This document shows, in pieces, positions 27,149 to 36,014 of a stretch of 64,000 bases of DNA. A program made the translations under genes and the position numbers. This DNA is from Hyphomicrobiales bacterium. GTDB taxonomy: Bacteria > Pseudomonadota > Alphaproteobacteria > Rhizobiales > Methyloligellaceae. The notes beneath the pieces are model-generated. The model did no database searches and had not been told where the DNA came from. It worked only from the letters and a program-made list of their open reading frames with translations. The stretch covers positions 28,703 through 92,702 of the forward strand of contig JANQLP010000093.1 of assembly GCA_028280515.1 (NCBI GenBank), in the 5' to 3' direction. Position 1 is the stretch's first letter. The number at the start of each line of letters is the position of its first letter.

Positions 27149-28132
27149 TCAGCCGTTCTCGCGGCGGAATGCCGCAAATTCGCCGCGGGCCCTGAACCGC
27201 TCAAGATACTCCGGCACCACCGCGCCGACCGGCACTGCATCGATTCCCAACCCTTCGAGGGAGCGTTGTGAGGTTCGCGCCTTCACCGACACCACATTAT
27301 CGCTTTCCAGAAGGCGGACCTGATCGACGGTCAGCAGCGGCGACGGCAGGAGCTGCAGGAACGACGCCTTTGCGTAAGCCAGCCAGAACGGCACGGGAAC
27401 CAGGAGGCGCCGCCGGCCGCAATACTTCAGGATGCGTTGCAGGACTTCCTTGAAGGTCAGGATCTCGGGACCGCCGAGTTCGTATGTCTGACCGCGCGCC
27501 GCACGGCCTTCGACCGCGGCGACGACGGCTTTCGCCACGTCACCGGCGAACACCGGCTGGAACCGCGTCTTGCCGCCGCCGATCAGCGGCAGGACGGGCG
27601 CGATCCGGGCAAGCGAGGCAAACCGGTTGAAGAACTCGTCCTCCGGACCGAACACAACCGAGGGCCGCAGGATCACCGCATCCGGAAACGACTTCAGCAC
27701 GTGCGCCTCGCCGGCCGCCTTGGATTGCGCATAGTGTGACGGCGACTTGGCGTCCGCCCCAATGGCCGACACGTGCACCAGCGCCTGCGCGCCGACATCC
27801 TTCGCGGCGTGTGCGACCCAGCGCGGACCTTCCGCCTGAACGGCGGAGAACTTCTGCTTGCCGGTTTCGTGCAGGATCCCGACGAGGTTCACCAGCACAT
27901 CCGCATCCTCGGCGGCCAGTGCAACCGACTCCGGAAAGCGCAGATTGGCCTGCACCGCGTGAATCTGCCCGACACCGCCGAGCGGTTGCAGAAAGCCCGC
28001 CAGGTCGGGGCGCCGCACCGCCACGCGAATGCGGCAGCCGGTGCGCGCGAGCGCCTGTACAACATGGCGCCCGACAAACCCCGAACCGCCATAGACCGTG
28101 ACAAGCCGCGAACTGTCCAGCCGGATTCCCAT
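27149..28132 (-). CDS. complex I NDUFA9 subunit family / NAD(P)H-binding protein
   Basis: A 327-residue atypical SDR. The N-terminal motif is VYGGSGFVGRHVVQAL, followed by VNLVGIL, VHVSAIGAD and ILRPSVVFGPEDEFFNRFA, typical of the alphaproteobacterial relatives of NDUFA9 and of the yeast Coq11 family. The start at 28132 gives the normal N-terminus; the long upstream extension of the frame is non-coding and overlaps the tRNA gene. Probable roles are ubiquinone-related or complex I assembly; no direct proof in sequence. Confidence 0.85.
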   Translation of the reverse strand: MGIRLDSSRLVTVYGGSGFVGRHVVQALARTGCRIRVAVRRPDLAGFLQPLGGVGQIHAVQANLRFPESVALAAEDADVLVNLVGILHETGKQKFSAVQAEGPRWVAHAAKDVGAQALVHVSAIGADAKSPSHYAQSKAAGEAHVLKSFPDAVILRPSVVFGPEDEFFNRFASLARIAPVLPLIGGGKTRFQPVFAGDVAKAVVAAVEGRAARGQTYELGGPEILTFKEVLQRILKYCGRRRLLVPVPFWLAYAKASFLQLLPSPLLTVDQVRLLESDNVVSVKARTSQRSLEGLGIDAVPVGAVVPEYLERFRARGEFAAFRRENG

Positions 28133-28274
28133 TTCGAATAGCCCTCTTCTGCGCCTCACCGGCTTGCCCGTGACCGGCCTGGCGATATCGCGCCCGGCCT
28201 CAGGGCAACGCACATCAGGATTACACCCGCGACGTATCGATGTGAAGTCCACAGACGGCGCCATCGCAGCTCGA

Positions 28275-28303
28275 TTGACAAGGCGCGCGCACGGTCGTAA
28301 CTG
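28275..28303 (+). promoter_or_regulatory. promoter of tRNA-Leu
   Basis: TTGACA at 28275-28280 and TAACTG at 28298-28303 with a 17-bp spacer, ending 11 bp before the tRNA 5' end. Both the perfect -35 box and the position support it. Confidence 0.55.
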
Positions 28304-28314
28304 GAGGGCGGTGC

Positions 28315-28401
<87 letters not shown>

Positions 28402-28505
28402 GCACTTCGTGCTTTCGATCTGCGACCACTGAAAGCACGGACCCGGCCCGCCTTGTACGCGCATCGGTCAAAAGAACAGTCTTCACCAGCCAGAAAGGCC
28501 CGCGC

Positions 28506-29117
28506 ATGGCAGTGGAACTCTATCAGGATGATCTCCCTGCGGGGCTCGATCTGGGAAACGCGGTCGCGATCGATACCGAGACGCTCGGCCTCAACCCGTT
28601 GCGCGACAGGCTGTGCCTGGTGCAACTGTCGAGCGGCGACGGCAACGCGCATCTGGTGCAGATCGCGAAAAACCCGGCGGCGGCGCCCAATCTCAAGGCC
28701 CTGCTGGCTGACCCGAACGTGCTCAAACTGTTCCACTTTGCGCGCTTCGATATCGCGGTGCTGTTTCACACGTTCGGCGTGATGGCCGAACCGCTTTACT
28801 GCACGAAGGTCGCCTCGCGGCTGACCCGCACATTCACCGACCGGCACGGGCTGAAGGATCTGTGCAAGGAGCTCATTCGCGTGGATATCTCCAAGCAACA
28901 GCAGAGCTCCGACTGGGGTGCGGAAACGCTCTCCCAGGAGCAGCTCGATTACGCCGCCTCGGACGTGCTGTACCTGCATCAACTCAAGGAAAAGCTCGAC
29001 GGGATGCTCGCACGCGAGAGCAGAGAACAACTCGCCAGCGCGTGTTTCGCGTTCCTGCCGACGCGGGCAAGGCTTGATCTTGGCGGCTGGGCCGGGGAAG
29101 ATATTTTCTCGCATTGA
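28506..29117 (+). CDS. rnd: ribonuclease D (short form)
   Basis: A 203-residue DEDD-type 3'-5' exonuclease. The catalytic residues are Asp23 and Glu25 in DTET, Asp82 in HFARFDIAV, and Tyr149/Asp153 in DYAASDV. The protein lacks the C-terminal HRDC domains of E. coli RNase D, as is usual for the alphaproteobacterial short form. The start at 28506 is the family N-terminus (MAVELYQDDLP); the frame is open through the tRNA gene upstream. Role: 3' trimming of tRNA and other small RNAs. Confidence 0.9.
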   Translation: MAVELYQDDLPAGLDLGNAVAIDTETLGLNPLRDRLCLVQLSSGDGNAHLVQIAKNPAAAPNLKALLADPNVLKLFHFARFDIAVLFHTFGVMAEPLYCTKVASRLTRTFTDRHGLKDLCKELIRVDISKQQQSSDWGAETLSQEQLDYAASDVLYLHQLKEKLDGMLARESREQLASACFAFLPTRARLDLGGWAGEDIFSH

Positions 29118-29268
29118 CGCCGGCGGTCCGGAGACGCACCGCCAACCACGACGGCCCCAATCTGAGCAAAGTTTGTGTCAATAGTTTCGCGGACATAATC
29201 AGGATTTGCGAGTAGTTCTCGGCGTTGCCACCGTCACCGGGGCAGTCAAGGACTGGACGACCGATTCA

Positions 29269-30963
29269 ATGACCACCGACGCCCATCAGCCACTCGTCAT
29301 GCCGCGCCGCGACTTCGTGCGCGCGCCGACAATCAAAGAGCGCATGGACGCGCTCGGCCGCGCGCGCTCGCACAGCCGAATGGTGTCGATCCTGAAAATC
29401 GGCCTGCCCGTTGCCGCCGTCGGGCTTTTTGGGCTGTATTTCATCTCACCGAGCATCGAAGTCTCGATCGGCGACATGAACGCAAGCGTCCAGGGCGTGG
29501 CGATCGAAAAAGGCAACCTTCGGATGGTCAATCCAAAACTGGAAGGCGCCAACGACAAACAGGGCAACTATGTGGTGACCGCAAGCTACGCGGAACAGGC
29601 CGTGGCCAATCCGGACATCATCCATCTGACCGAACTGCAGGCCGAGACGAACAACGCACAGAAGGAATGGTCGCGCCTGACATCTCCAAAGGGCGTGTTC
29701 GAGACCAAGACCGAGAAGCTTGAGCTGATCGGCGATATCCGCGTGGCGCAGAGCAACGGCATGAAGGCTCAACTGACCCGCGCAAAGGTCGATATGAAAG
29801 GCCAGACCGTCACCAGCGATGAACCGGTCAGGGTCGATTTCCCGGCCGGCAAACTGGACTCGAAGACCATGCGTCTGGACATGGATGCCAAGGAGGCGGC
29901 CTTCCGTGGTGATGTCCGCGTGCACATGGAGCAGCAGAAAGCGCAAACCGCGGCGACCGCACCGGAGACAGTGGAGAGGTCTTTCGCCAATGCGCTGACA
30001 ACCGACGAGCCTGTCGACATTGCGGCCCCGCAGCTCACAATTTTCGATGAGACCAAGCTCGCACACTTCAAGGGCGGGGTCCTCACCGTTCAGGGCGGTT
30101 CGCGCATGATCTCGCAGGAGCTCAAGGTCTATTACGCGAACACTCCCGAGCAGCAGACCGGAGACAGCCAGAGCGCGAAGCTCAAAATGATCGACGCCAT
30201 CGGCAAGGTGGAGCTTTCAGCCGCCGACGGGCGCGCGGCGAAGGCGAACCAGCTCATCTACGATGCGATTCTGCGCAAGATCACGCTCAATGAAAACGTC
30301 ATCGTCTCGCAGGCGGAAAACCAGCTTCGCGGCGCGCAGATGGTTTCAGATCTCACGACCGGCATCACCAGCTTCCCGCCCGTCGCCAGGGTGCACGGCC
30401 ATTTCAAGCCGGCGGACGACGCCAGGCAACAAGCGGATGACGACGGCCTGCAACCCGAAGCGCGCGACATTATCGAAGGCGCAGCGCAGATCGACCTGTC
30501 GAGCACGCGCGGCCAGCCGATCGATATTGAAGCCAACTCGTTGACCGTGAACGACAAGACGAGTGTGGCGGTGTTCTTCGGCGACGTCAGAACCGTGCAG
30601 GGCGAAATGACCATGGCGTCCCGCAAGCTGACGGTTGATTTTTCCAGCGAAGGTCGCACCGCTCCCGCCGGCGCCGCTGCCGCCTCGGAAATCAAGAGCA
30701 TCCGTGCCGAAGGCAATGTCGCGATCCGCACATCTGAAGATCAGAAGACGACCAGCGACTGGGCTCAGTTCGACACCGCTAGCCAAACCGTAACCATCGG
30801 CGGCAATGTCGTGTTAAGTCAGGGTGAGAATGTGATAAAGGGGAGCCGGTTGGTTATCGATTTGAAGACGAATAAAAGTCGGTTTGTTGACGGCAGTGGC
30901 CTCCCTTGGAAACAGCAGCGGGTTCGTGGACTCTTCAAGCCGCAAAGCAACGGCGCCCAATAG
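29269..30963 (+). CDS. lptC: LptC-LptA-LptA fusion, LPS export bridge protein
   Basis: A 564-residue single polypeptide. One membrane anchor (about 38-60) precedes an LptC domain (about 65-225), a first OstA/LptA domain (about 250-375) and a second one (about 418-540); the repeated pattern is Asp/Glu-Ala-x-x-Leu with A-x-GNV blocks. In most Gram-negatives LptC and LptA are separate; here no frame break separates them. It should form a fixed periplasmic bridge carrying LPS from the inner-membrane LptB2FG complex towards LptD. The ATG at 29269 is preferred over an upstream TTG at 29206. lptB follows after 86 bp; no separate lptA is present. Confidence 0.85.
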   Translation: MTTDAHQPLVMPRRDFVRAPTIKERMDALGRARSHSRMVSILKIGLPVAAVGLFGLYFISPSIEVSIGDMNASVQGVAIEKGNLRMVNPKLEGANDKQGNYVVTASYAEQAVANPDIIHLTELQAETNNAQKEWSRLTSPKGVFETKTEKLELIGDIRVAQSNGMKAQLTRAKVDMKGQTVTSDEPVRVDFPAGKLDSKTMRLDMDAKEAAFRGDVRVHMEQQKAQTAATAPETVERSFANALTTDEPVDIAAPQLTIFDETKLAHFKGGVLTVQGGSRMISQELKVYYANTPEQQTGDSQSAKLKMIDAIGKVELSAADGRAAKANQLIYDAILRKITLNENVIVSQAENQLRGAQMVSDLTTGITSFPPVARVHGHFKPADDARQQADDDGLQPEARDIIEGAAQIDLSSTRGQPIDIEANSLTVNDKTSVAVFFGDVRTVQGEMTMASRKLTVDFSSEGRTAPAGAAAASEIKSIRAEGNVAIRTSEDQKTTSDWAQFDTASQTVTIGGNVVLSQGENVIKGSRLVIDLKTNKSRFVDGSGLPWKQQRVRGLFKPQSNGAQ

Positions 30964-31049
30964 ACTGCGATTTGAGCCGATATTGTCCGCACGCGACCTG
31001 TTTCATCGAATCTTAACCGCCAAGGCTTCAACTAGGAGCAAGCGACTCA

Positions 31050-31886
31050 GTGGGTAAGCTGTTGTCATTTCCTGGCCTGCAACGCGCCGATCAGGACGCC
31101 TCGAACGAACACCAGGAGGCGCACAATCACGGTGCGGATTTCCAGGGCCAGGCGGATGCGTCCTCCGGCCGCCTGGCGGTCGAGTCCGTCGTAAAGAGTT
31201 TCAAGAAGCGTCCCATCGTGCGGGGTGTCAGCCTGTCGCTGACGCGCGGCGAAACCGTAGGCCTTCTGGGGCCGAACGGCGCCGGCAAGACGACGGTTTT
31301 CTATATGATCACCGGTCTCATCCCTGCCGACGAAGGCCGCATCTTGATCGACGGCGAAGACGTGACCCGGTTGCCGATGTACCGCCGCGCGCGGCTGGGG
31401 ATCGGTTATCTGCCGCAGGAAGCCTCGATCTTCAGAGGCCTGACGGTGGAACAGAACATTCGTGCGGTGCTCGAGCTGGTCGAGCCCGACAAGAAGAAAA
31501 GGGAGGCGCATCTGGAAGCGCTTCTGGAGGAGTTCAAGATCACACGCGTCCGCAAATCACCTTCGATCGCGCTGTCCGGCGGAGAACGCCGCCGCGTCGA
31601 GATTGCGCGTGCGCTTGCGACCCGCCCCTCTTTCATGCTGCTCGACGAGCCCTTCGCCGGCATCGATCCTATCGCCATCGGCGATATTCGCGATCTCGTT
31701 CGCCACCTGACCGACAGGGGCATCGGCGTGCTGATTACCGACCACAATGTGCGCGAGACGCTCGATCTGGTCGATCGCGCCTACATCATCTATGACGGCC
31801 AACTTCTGACTGAAGGAACACCGGACGAGATCATTGCCAATGAGGACGTGCGGCGCGTCTATCTCGGCGACAGTTTCTCGCTCTAG
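31050..31886 (+). CDS. lptB: LPS export ABC transporter ATP-binding protein
   Basis: A 278-residue ATPase. Walker [10 protein letters not shown] is near 76-84, the Q-loop contains [10 protein letters not shown], the signature is LSGGERRR near 176, and Walker B is [13 protein letters not shown]. The H-loop [12 protein letters not shown] is present. It carries an extra polar N-terminus of about 40 residues compared with E. coli LptB. GTG start at 31050 with AGGAG upstream. Powers LPS extraction from the inner membrane with LptFG, which are not in the window. Confidence 0.95.
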   Translation: MGKLLSFPGLQRADQDASNEHQEAHNHGADFQGQADASSGRLAVESVVKSFKKRPIVRGVSLSLTRGETVGLLGPNGAGKTTVFYMITGLIPADEGRILIDGEDVTRLPMYRRARLGIGYLPQEASIFRGLTVEQNIRAVLELVEPDKKKREAHLEALLEEFKITRVRKSPSIALSGGERRRVEIARALATRPSFMLLDEPFAGIDPIAIGDIRDLVRHLTDRGIGVLITDHNVRETLDLVDRAYIIYDGQLLTEGTPDEIIANEDVRRVYLGDSFSL

Positions 31887-31914
31887 GTCATGCGGTGAAT
31901 CGACGGCAACACTG

Positions 31915-33477
31915 ATGGCGCTTTCATCCAAACTCGAGCTCAGGCAGGGACAAAGCCTTGTCATGACGCCGCAGCTGCAGCAGGCGATCAAGCTCCTGCA
32001 GCTGTCGAACATGGAGCTGACCGAGTATGTGGAGACCGAACTCGAGCGCAACCCGCTGCTGGAACGCAACGAGAATGCCGACGAACCGGAAGAACGGCGC
32101 GCCGCCGACGCCGCCGAAACGACGAACGAGCCGGATGGCGGCGCGTCGGATGACGGTGCACAGCAGGATGACGGCGGACAGCCGGACGACCCTTATCTCG
32201 ATCTGACCACGAACCAGGTTCAGCGCGATACCGAGACGGTGTTCGATACCGAAACCGAGAACGTGTTTCCCGAAGCGGTGGACCCCGGCCCTGCGCCCGG
32301 AACCAATAACTGGTCAAACGTTTCTTCGGGCGCCGCAGCGGACGGCGACTTCAACCTGGAGGCGTTCGTTGCCGAAGAGGTTTCCCTGCAGGACCATCTG
32401 ACGGCGCAGCTTCAGCTTGCTGTTTCCGACCCGGTCCGGCGCATGATCGGCGACCACCTGGTCGACATGGTGGATGAGGACGGTTACGTGCGCGGCGACC
32501 TGGCGAACCTCGCGGAACGGCTCGGCGCACCCATTGCGCTCGTCGAGGAGACCCTGCAAACACTGCAGAGCACGATCGAGCCGGCCGGCATTCTCGCCCG
32601 CAACCTTGCCGAGTGTCTCACGCTCCAGTTGAAGGACCGCAACCGGTTCGACCCGGCAATCGAGACGTTCATCGCCAACCTCGATCTGATCGCCAAGCGT
32701 GACCTTGCCGGCCTCAAACGCGCCTGCGGCGTCAGCGACGAGGACCTCGCCGACATGATCGCGGAGATCAAATCGCTGGAACCGAAACCGGGGCTGAGAT
32801 TCGGCCAGTCGTCGGTGCAGCCGGTGGTGCCGGACGTGTTTGTGCGCCAGCGGCCCGACACCACATGGCTCGTCGAGCTGAACAACGACACCTTGCCCAA
32901 GGTCCTTGTGAACCAGGCCTACTATGCCACCGTCAGCAAGACGGCCAAGCTGGAGAAGGACAAGACCTACCTGCACGACTGCTTCCAGAACGCGAACTGG
33001 CTGGTCAAGAGCCTCGATCAGCGCGCCCGCACGATTCTCAAGGTCGCCAGGGAGATCGTCAAACAGCAGGACGGCTTCCTGACCCACGGCGTGCAGTATC
33101 TTCGTCCGCTCAATCTGAAAACGGTCGCCGACGCAATCGAAATGCACGAATCGACCGTCAGCCGCGTGACCAGCAACAAATACATGGCCACCCCGCGCGG
33201 CACCTTCGAACTGAAATACTTCTTCACGTCCGCTATCGCCTCTTCGGGTTCCGGCGAGGCACATTCATCGGAAGCGGTGCGGCATCGCATCAAACAACTC
33301 ATCGACAATGAGTCGGCAACCGCGGTGCTATCGGACGACAAGATCGTCGAACTCCTGAACGCGGAAGGTATCGATATTGCGCGCCGTACGGTAGCGAAAT
33401 ACCGGGAATCGATGCGCATCCCGTCGTCTGTCGAACGCCGGCGTGAAAAAAAGATGGCTTTGAGCGTATCTTCGTAA
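31915..33477 (+). CDS. rpoN: RNA polymerase sigma-54 factor
   Basis: A 520-residue sigma-N. The N-terminal region I begins ALSSKLELRQGQSLVMTPQLQQAIKLLQLSNMEL (glutamine/leucine-rich activator-interacting domain). An acidic region II follows at about 50-125, then the core-binding domain, the HTH, and the C-terminal RpoN box ARRTVAKYRE near 495-505. Start at 31915 by family N-terminus. In the standard lptB-rpoN-hpf-ptsN order. Directs transcription of nitrogen, transport and stress genes with enhancer-binding proteins. Confidence 0.97.
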   Translation: MALSSKLELRQGQSLVMTPQLQQAIKLLQLSNMELTEYVETELERNPLLERNENADEPEERRAADAAETTNEPDGGASDDGAQQDDGGQPDDPYLDLTTNQVQRDTETVFDTETENVFPEAVDPGPAPGTNNWSNVSSGAAADGDFNLEAFVAEEVSLQDHLTAQLQLAVSDPVRRMIGDHLVDMVDEDGYVRGDLANLAERLGAPIALVEETLQTLQSTIEPAGILARNLAECLTLQLKDRNRFDPAIETFIANLDLIAKRDLAGLKRACGVSDEDLADMIAEIKSLEPKPGLRFGQSSVQPVVPDVFVRQRPDTTWLVELNNDTLPKVLVNQAYYATVSKTAKLEKDKTYLHDCFQNANWLVKSLDQRARTILKVAREIVKQQDGFLTHGVQYLRPLNLKTVADAIEMHESTVSRVTSNKYMATPRGTFELKYFFTSAIASSGSGEAHSSEAVRHRIKQLIDNESATAVLSDDKIVELLNAEGIDIARRTVAKYRESMRIPSSVERRREKKMALSVSS

Positions 33478-33593
33478 GCTTATCTTTCCGCTTCCTTTTC
33501 CGATGTCAGAAGTGAAAAACAACCACAATCTTAGGTTGCATAGCGGCGTGTTGATAAACTGTGCACCCCCGGATTCGGGCAAATGAAATCGAT

Positions 33594-33623
33594 TTGACAC
33601 TCCTCCAAATGGTGGTCTAGTTT
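33594..33623 (+). promoter_or_regulatory. promoter of hpf
   Basis: TTGACA (33594-33599) and TAGTTT (33618-33623) with an 18-bp spacer, in the 300-bp gap between rpoN and hpf (33478-33777). It would give a leader of about 145 bases that contains imperfect GC hairpins, for example around 33680-33710. No open frame or known RNA is recognised in this gap. Confidence 0.5.
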
Positions 33624-33777
33624 CCCGGCCCGCGGCGAGTGGCTTGGGAGGACACTCGGACCGCTGAGCTTAGAATGAGAGTCGGTTCCGGGCGCATGAT
33701 CCGGACCGAGAGGCTAGGCCCGTCTAACAAAAACGATATTCAAACGAGGCGGAGCCGTCGCAGTTCCGGACCCAGCG

Positions 33778-34362
33778 ATGGCATTACAAGTTACCGGCAA
33801 GAATCTGGATGTGGGTGAGGCTCTGCGGAGCTATATCGCCGAACGCGTCGAGACGGCTTTGGACAAGTATTCGGGCCAAAGTCCGACGGGGCATATCCGG
33901 ATCGAGAAGGCCCATGGGGCATTTCTGACCGGTTGCACCATTCAACTCAAATCCGGACTCAGTCTCGAGGCGCAAGGCGAAGCGCCCGACGCCTATGCCA
34001 GTGTCGACCAGGCGCTGGAGCGGCTGGAGAAGCGGCTGCGCAGATACAAACGGCGCCTGAAGAAGCGTCACGTACCGTCCGACCGCGACCTGGATGCGAT
34101 CCAGGCGCCGTATTACGTCATCCAGCAGTCCGAGGACGAGGAAACGGAGGCCGAAGAGGACAATCCCATCGTCATTGCCGAGACACAGACAATGATCCGG
34201 GAGCTTTCCGTCAGCGACGCGGTCATGCAGCTTGATCTGGCCGGACGCCCGCTGCTCCTCTTTCAGAATGCCGGCCACGGACGTCTGAACGTCGTCTACC
34301 GGCGCAGCGACGGAAACATCGGCTGGATCGACCCGGGCGGGCAGTTGCCGAGTGCAAGTTAG
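33778..34362 (+). CDS. hpf: ribosome hibernation-promoting factor, long form
   Basis: A 194-residue protein. The N-terminal S30AE ribosome-binding domain covers about 1-105 (MALQVTGKNLDVGEALRSYIAERVE) and a C-terminal dimerisation domain about 140-190 (FQNAGHGRLNVVYRRSDGNIGWIDP). The long form alone can make 100S dimers of 70S ribosomes. In the rpoN-hpf-ptsN cluster, which links nitrogen/carbon status to stress. Confidence 0.95.
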   Translation: MALQVTGKNLDVGEALRSYIAERVETALDKYSGQSPTGHIRIEKAHGAFLTGCTIQLKSGLSLEAQGEAPDAYASVDQALERLEKRLRRYKRRLKKRHVPSDRDLDAIQAPYYVIQQSEDEETEAEEDNPIVIAETQTMIRELSVSDAVMQLDLAGRPLLLFQNAGHGRLNVVYRRSDGNIGWIDPGGQLPSAS

Positions 34363-34421
34363 GTTTTCCCGGTGCGTGAGCGCGCCGGTCGCAATTGAAA
34401 CTAGAGGTTGAGATCATATCC

Positions 34422-34886
34422 ATGGATCTAAGCGATCTTATCAAACTGGAAGGCATCATCCTGGCGCTGCGTGCGAAGAGCAAAAAGCACGTCCTGCAGG
34501 AAATGTCGGCTGCGGCAGCAGATCTCACGGGTCTCCCGGAGCGGGATATCTTCGACACACTGTTGCAGCGCGAGCGGCTCGGGTCGACGGGCGTCGGACA
34601 AGGCGTGGCCATTCCACATGGCAAGCTGGCGGAACTGACGGAAATCGTCGGTCTGTTCGCGCGACTCGAAAAGCCGATCGAGTTCGAGGCGGTGGACGGA
34701 GAGCCGGTCGACGTCGTCTTTCTGCTTCTGGCGCCGGAGAGTGCCGGGGCCGACCACCTCAAGGCGCTGGCGCGCATTTCCCGGTTCCTGCGGGCGCCCT
34801 CGTCCATAGAGAACCTGCGCGTCGCGGCAAGCAGCGACGCGGTGTTCGCGATATTGACCGAATCGGAAAAGGAGCACGCCGCCTAG
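34422..34886 (+). CDS. ptsN: PTS IIA-like nitrogen regulatory protein
   Basis: A 154-residue EIIA-Ntr. The phosphorylated histidine is in GVAIPHGK (about residue 66), and the C-terminal part has LLLAPESAGADHLKALARISRFLR. The start at 34422 (MDLSDLI) is the usual N-terminus. It receives phosphate from EI-Ntr/NPr and regulates transport and metabolism rather than importing sugar. A bidirectional terminator follows. Confidence 0.95.
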   Translation: MDLSDLIKLEGIILALRAKSKKHVLQEMSAAAADLTGLPERDIFDTLLQRERLGSTGVGQGVAIPHGKLAELTEIVGLFARLEKPIEFEAVDGEPVDVVFLLLAPESAGADHLKALARISRFLRAPSSIENLRVAASSDAVFAILTESEKEHAA

Positions 34887-34914
34887 ACGCGGTTTCTCAC
34901 ACAACGGCATGCAG

Positions 34915-34943
34915 GAAAGGCGCGGTCTCAGACCGCGCCTTTC
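34915..34943. terminator. bidirectional terminator between ptsN and the DUF1150 gene
   Basis: Positions 34915-34928 and 34930-34943 are perfect 14-bp inverted repeats (GAAAGGCGCGGTCT/AGACCGCGCCTTTC) around one base. It lies between convergent genes 64 bp apart. Only short T runs flank it on each side, so efficiency is uncertain. Confidence 0.75.
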
Positions 34944-34949
34944 TCGACT

Positions 34950-35234
34950 CTAGTGGACGCTCACCGGCTCCAGGTCGTTGGTGATGGCGCTGGCGATCGC
35001 GGAATCGCGGCTGTCCGTCACGCCGAGCGGCGTGCCGTCGGCACCGACCAGCGCATAAAGGTCTATTCCTTCCGGCAACCCCTTCAGCGCCGGGAAAAGA
35101 TCCTGCGCCTGATGGCTGTCGATCTGCTTGACATACGCCACCTGCCCGTCACCGAGCCGCGCGAAGTCGATCGCGCTCATGACCGGGGCCGGCCCTTGTC
35201 TGTCTTTGCTGTTGTCACTCTCTTTGTTCATCAT
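34950..35234 (-). CDS. DUF1150 family protein
   Basis: A 94-residue protein with the features of the DUF1150 family: GDGQVAYVKQI, a middle LPEGIDLYALVGADGTPLGVTDSRDSAIASA and the end LEPVSVH. It lies 120 bp downstream of the small heat-shock gene in the same direction, an arrangement common in rhizobia. Function not known; a link to the stress response is inferred from context only. Confidence 0.85.
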   Translation of the reverse strand: MMNKESDNSKDRQGPAPVMSAIDFARLGDGQVAYVKQIDSHQAQDLFPALKGLPEGIDLYALVGADGTPLGVTDSRDSAIASAITNDLEPVSVH

Positions 35235-35355
35235 CTTAGCCTCCTTTTCCTGGCAGGCTCGTCTGCGGTAAGCGCGCCCTTACCTCGCTCAAATGCGCGT
35301 GACCTGTCTGCGTGCGTGTCGTGCGCGATGTCGGGAAATCGTTGAACGGCAAACC

Positions 35356-35787
35356 CTATTCCGCCTGTGTGATCTCGACTTTCCGCACCTCGCGCTCGGG
35401 CTCGGGCTCGGGGCGGACAAGATCAATCGACAGCAGGCCATTGCTGAGATCGGCGCTGCGAACTTCAATGCCGTCGGCCAGGACGAATGTCCGGGTGAAC
35501 TGGCGCGCCGCGATACCACGGTGCAGGTAGACGCGGTCATCCTCTTCCTCCTGACGGCCGCGGATCGTCAACTGGCTGTTTTCCACAGCCACGTCGAGCT
35601 CATCCTTCGAGAAGCCGGCCACAGCGAGTGTGATGCGAAGGACATCTCCGCCGTCGCCGTTCGCCCGCCGCTCGATATTGTACGGAGGATATCCATCACC
35701 GGATCCCTTCGTCACACGGTCGAGAAGGCGCTCTATTTCATCGAAGCCCAACAACAGCGGGCTGTTGAGAAGTGAGGTGCGCGTCAT
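35356..35787 (-). CDS. Hsp20/IbpA-type small heat-shock protein
   Basis: A 143-residue alpha-crystallin-domain chaperone. The crystallin domain spans about 38-130 (PPYNIERR, VAGFSKDELDVAVENSQLTIRGRQ, and LSNGLLSIDL containing the conserved G-L-L). The N-terminal LLGFDEIERLLDRV matches rhizobial IbpA-like proteins. It holds unfolding proteins for DnaK refolding. A heat-shock-type promoter candidate lies upstream. Confidence 0.92.
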   Translation of the reverse strand: MTRTSLLNSPLLLGFDEIERLLDRVTKGSGDGYPPYNIERRANGDGGDVLRITLAVAGFSKDELDVAVENSQLTIRGRQEEEDDRVYLHRGIAARQFTRTFVLADGIEVRSADLSNGLLSIDLVRPEPEPEREVRKVEITQAE

Positions 35788-35902
35788 ACGTTTCTAGCCC
35801 TATCCAAAGCGACTGAAGTCTTGCGCTGCCAGGAGATTTGGCCCGAATTCGGCGCACAAACTCTGGACCCGGCCCTGAAAAGGCACCGGTCGCATGCCTT
35901 TT

Positions 35903-35931
35903 ATATGGTGATCGGAAACCGGCGATACAAG
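35903..35931 (-). promoter_or_regulatory. candidate sigma-32 promoter for hsp20
   Basis: On the minus strand CTTGTA (35931-35926) is followed after 16 bp by ACCATAT (35909-35903), close to the heat-shock pattern CTTGAA-N13-15-CCCATNT. It is about 115 bp before the hsp20 start. A ROSE-type thermometer ending was looked for in the leader and not seen. Confidence 0.4.
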
Positions 35932-36014
35932 AATGCGAACGGAAGGACAAAACGAATGTGGCGCACGCCGTCGAGCCGGCGCGCGCCATATCAAATGCTA
36001 GGAATATCAGGCTG

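Noticed and set aside
35788..36014. ROSE RNA thermometer before hsp20
   Set aside because: No short pyrimidine-G-C stretch pairing with the Shine-Dalgarno region could be found by eye.
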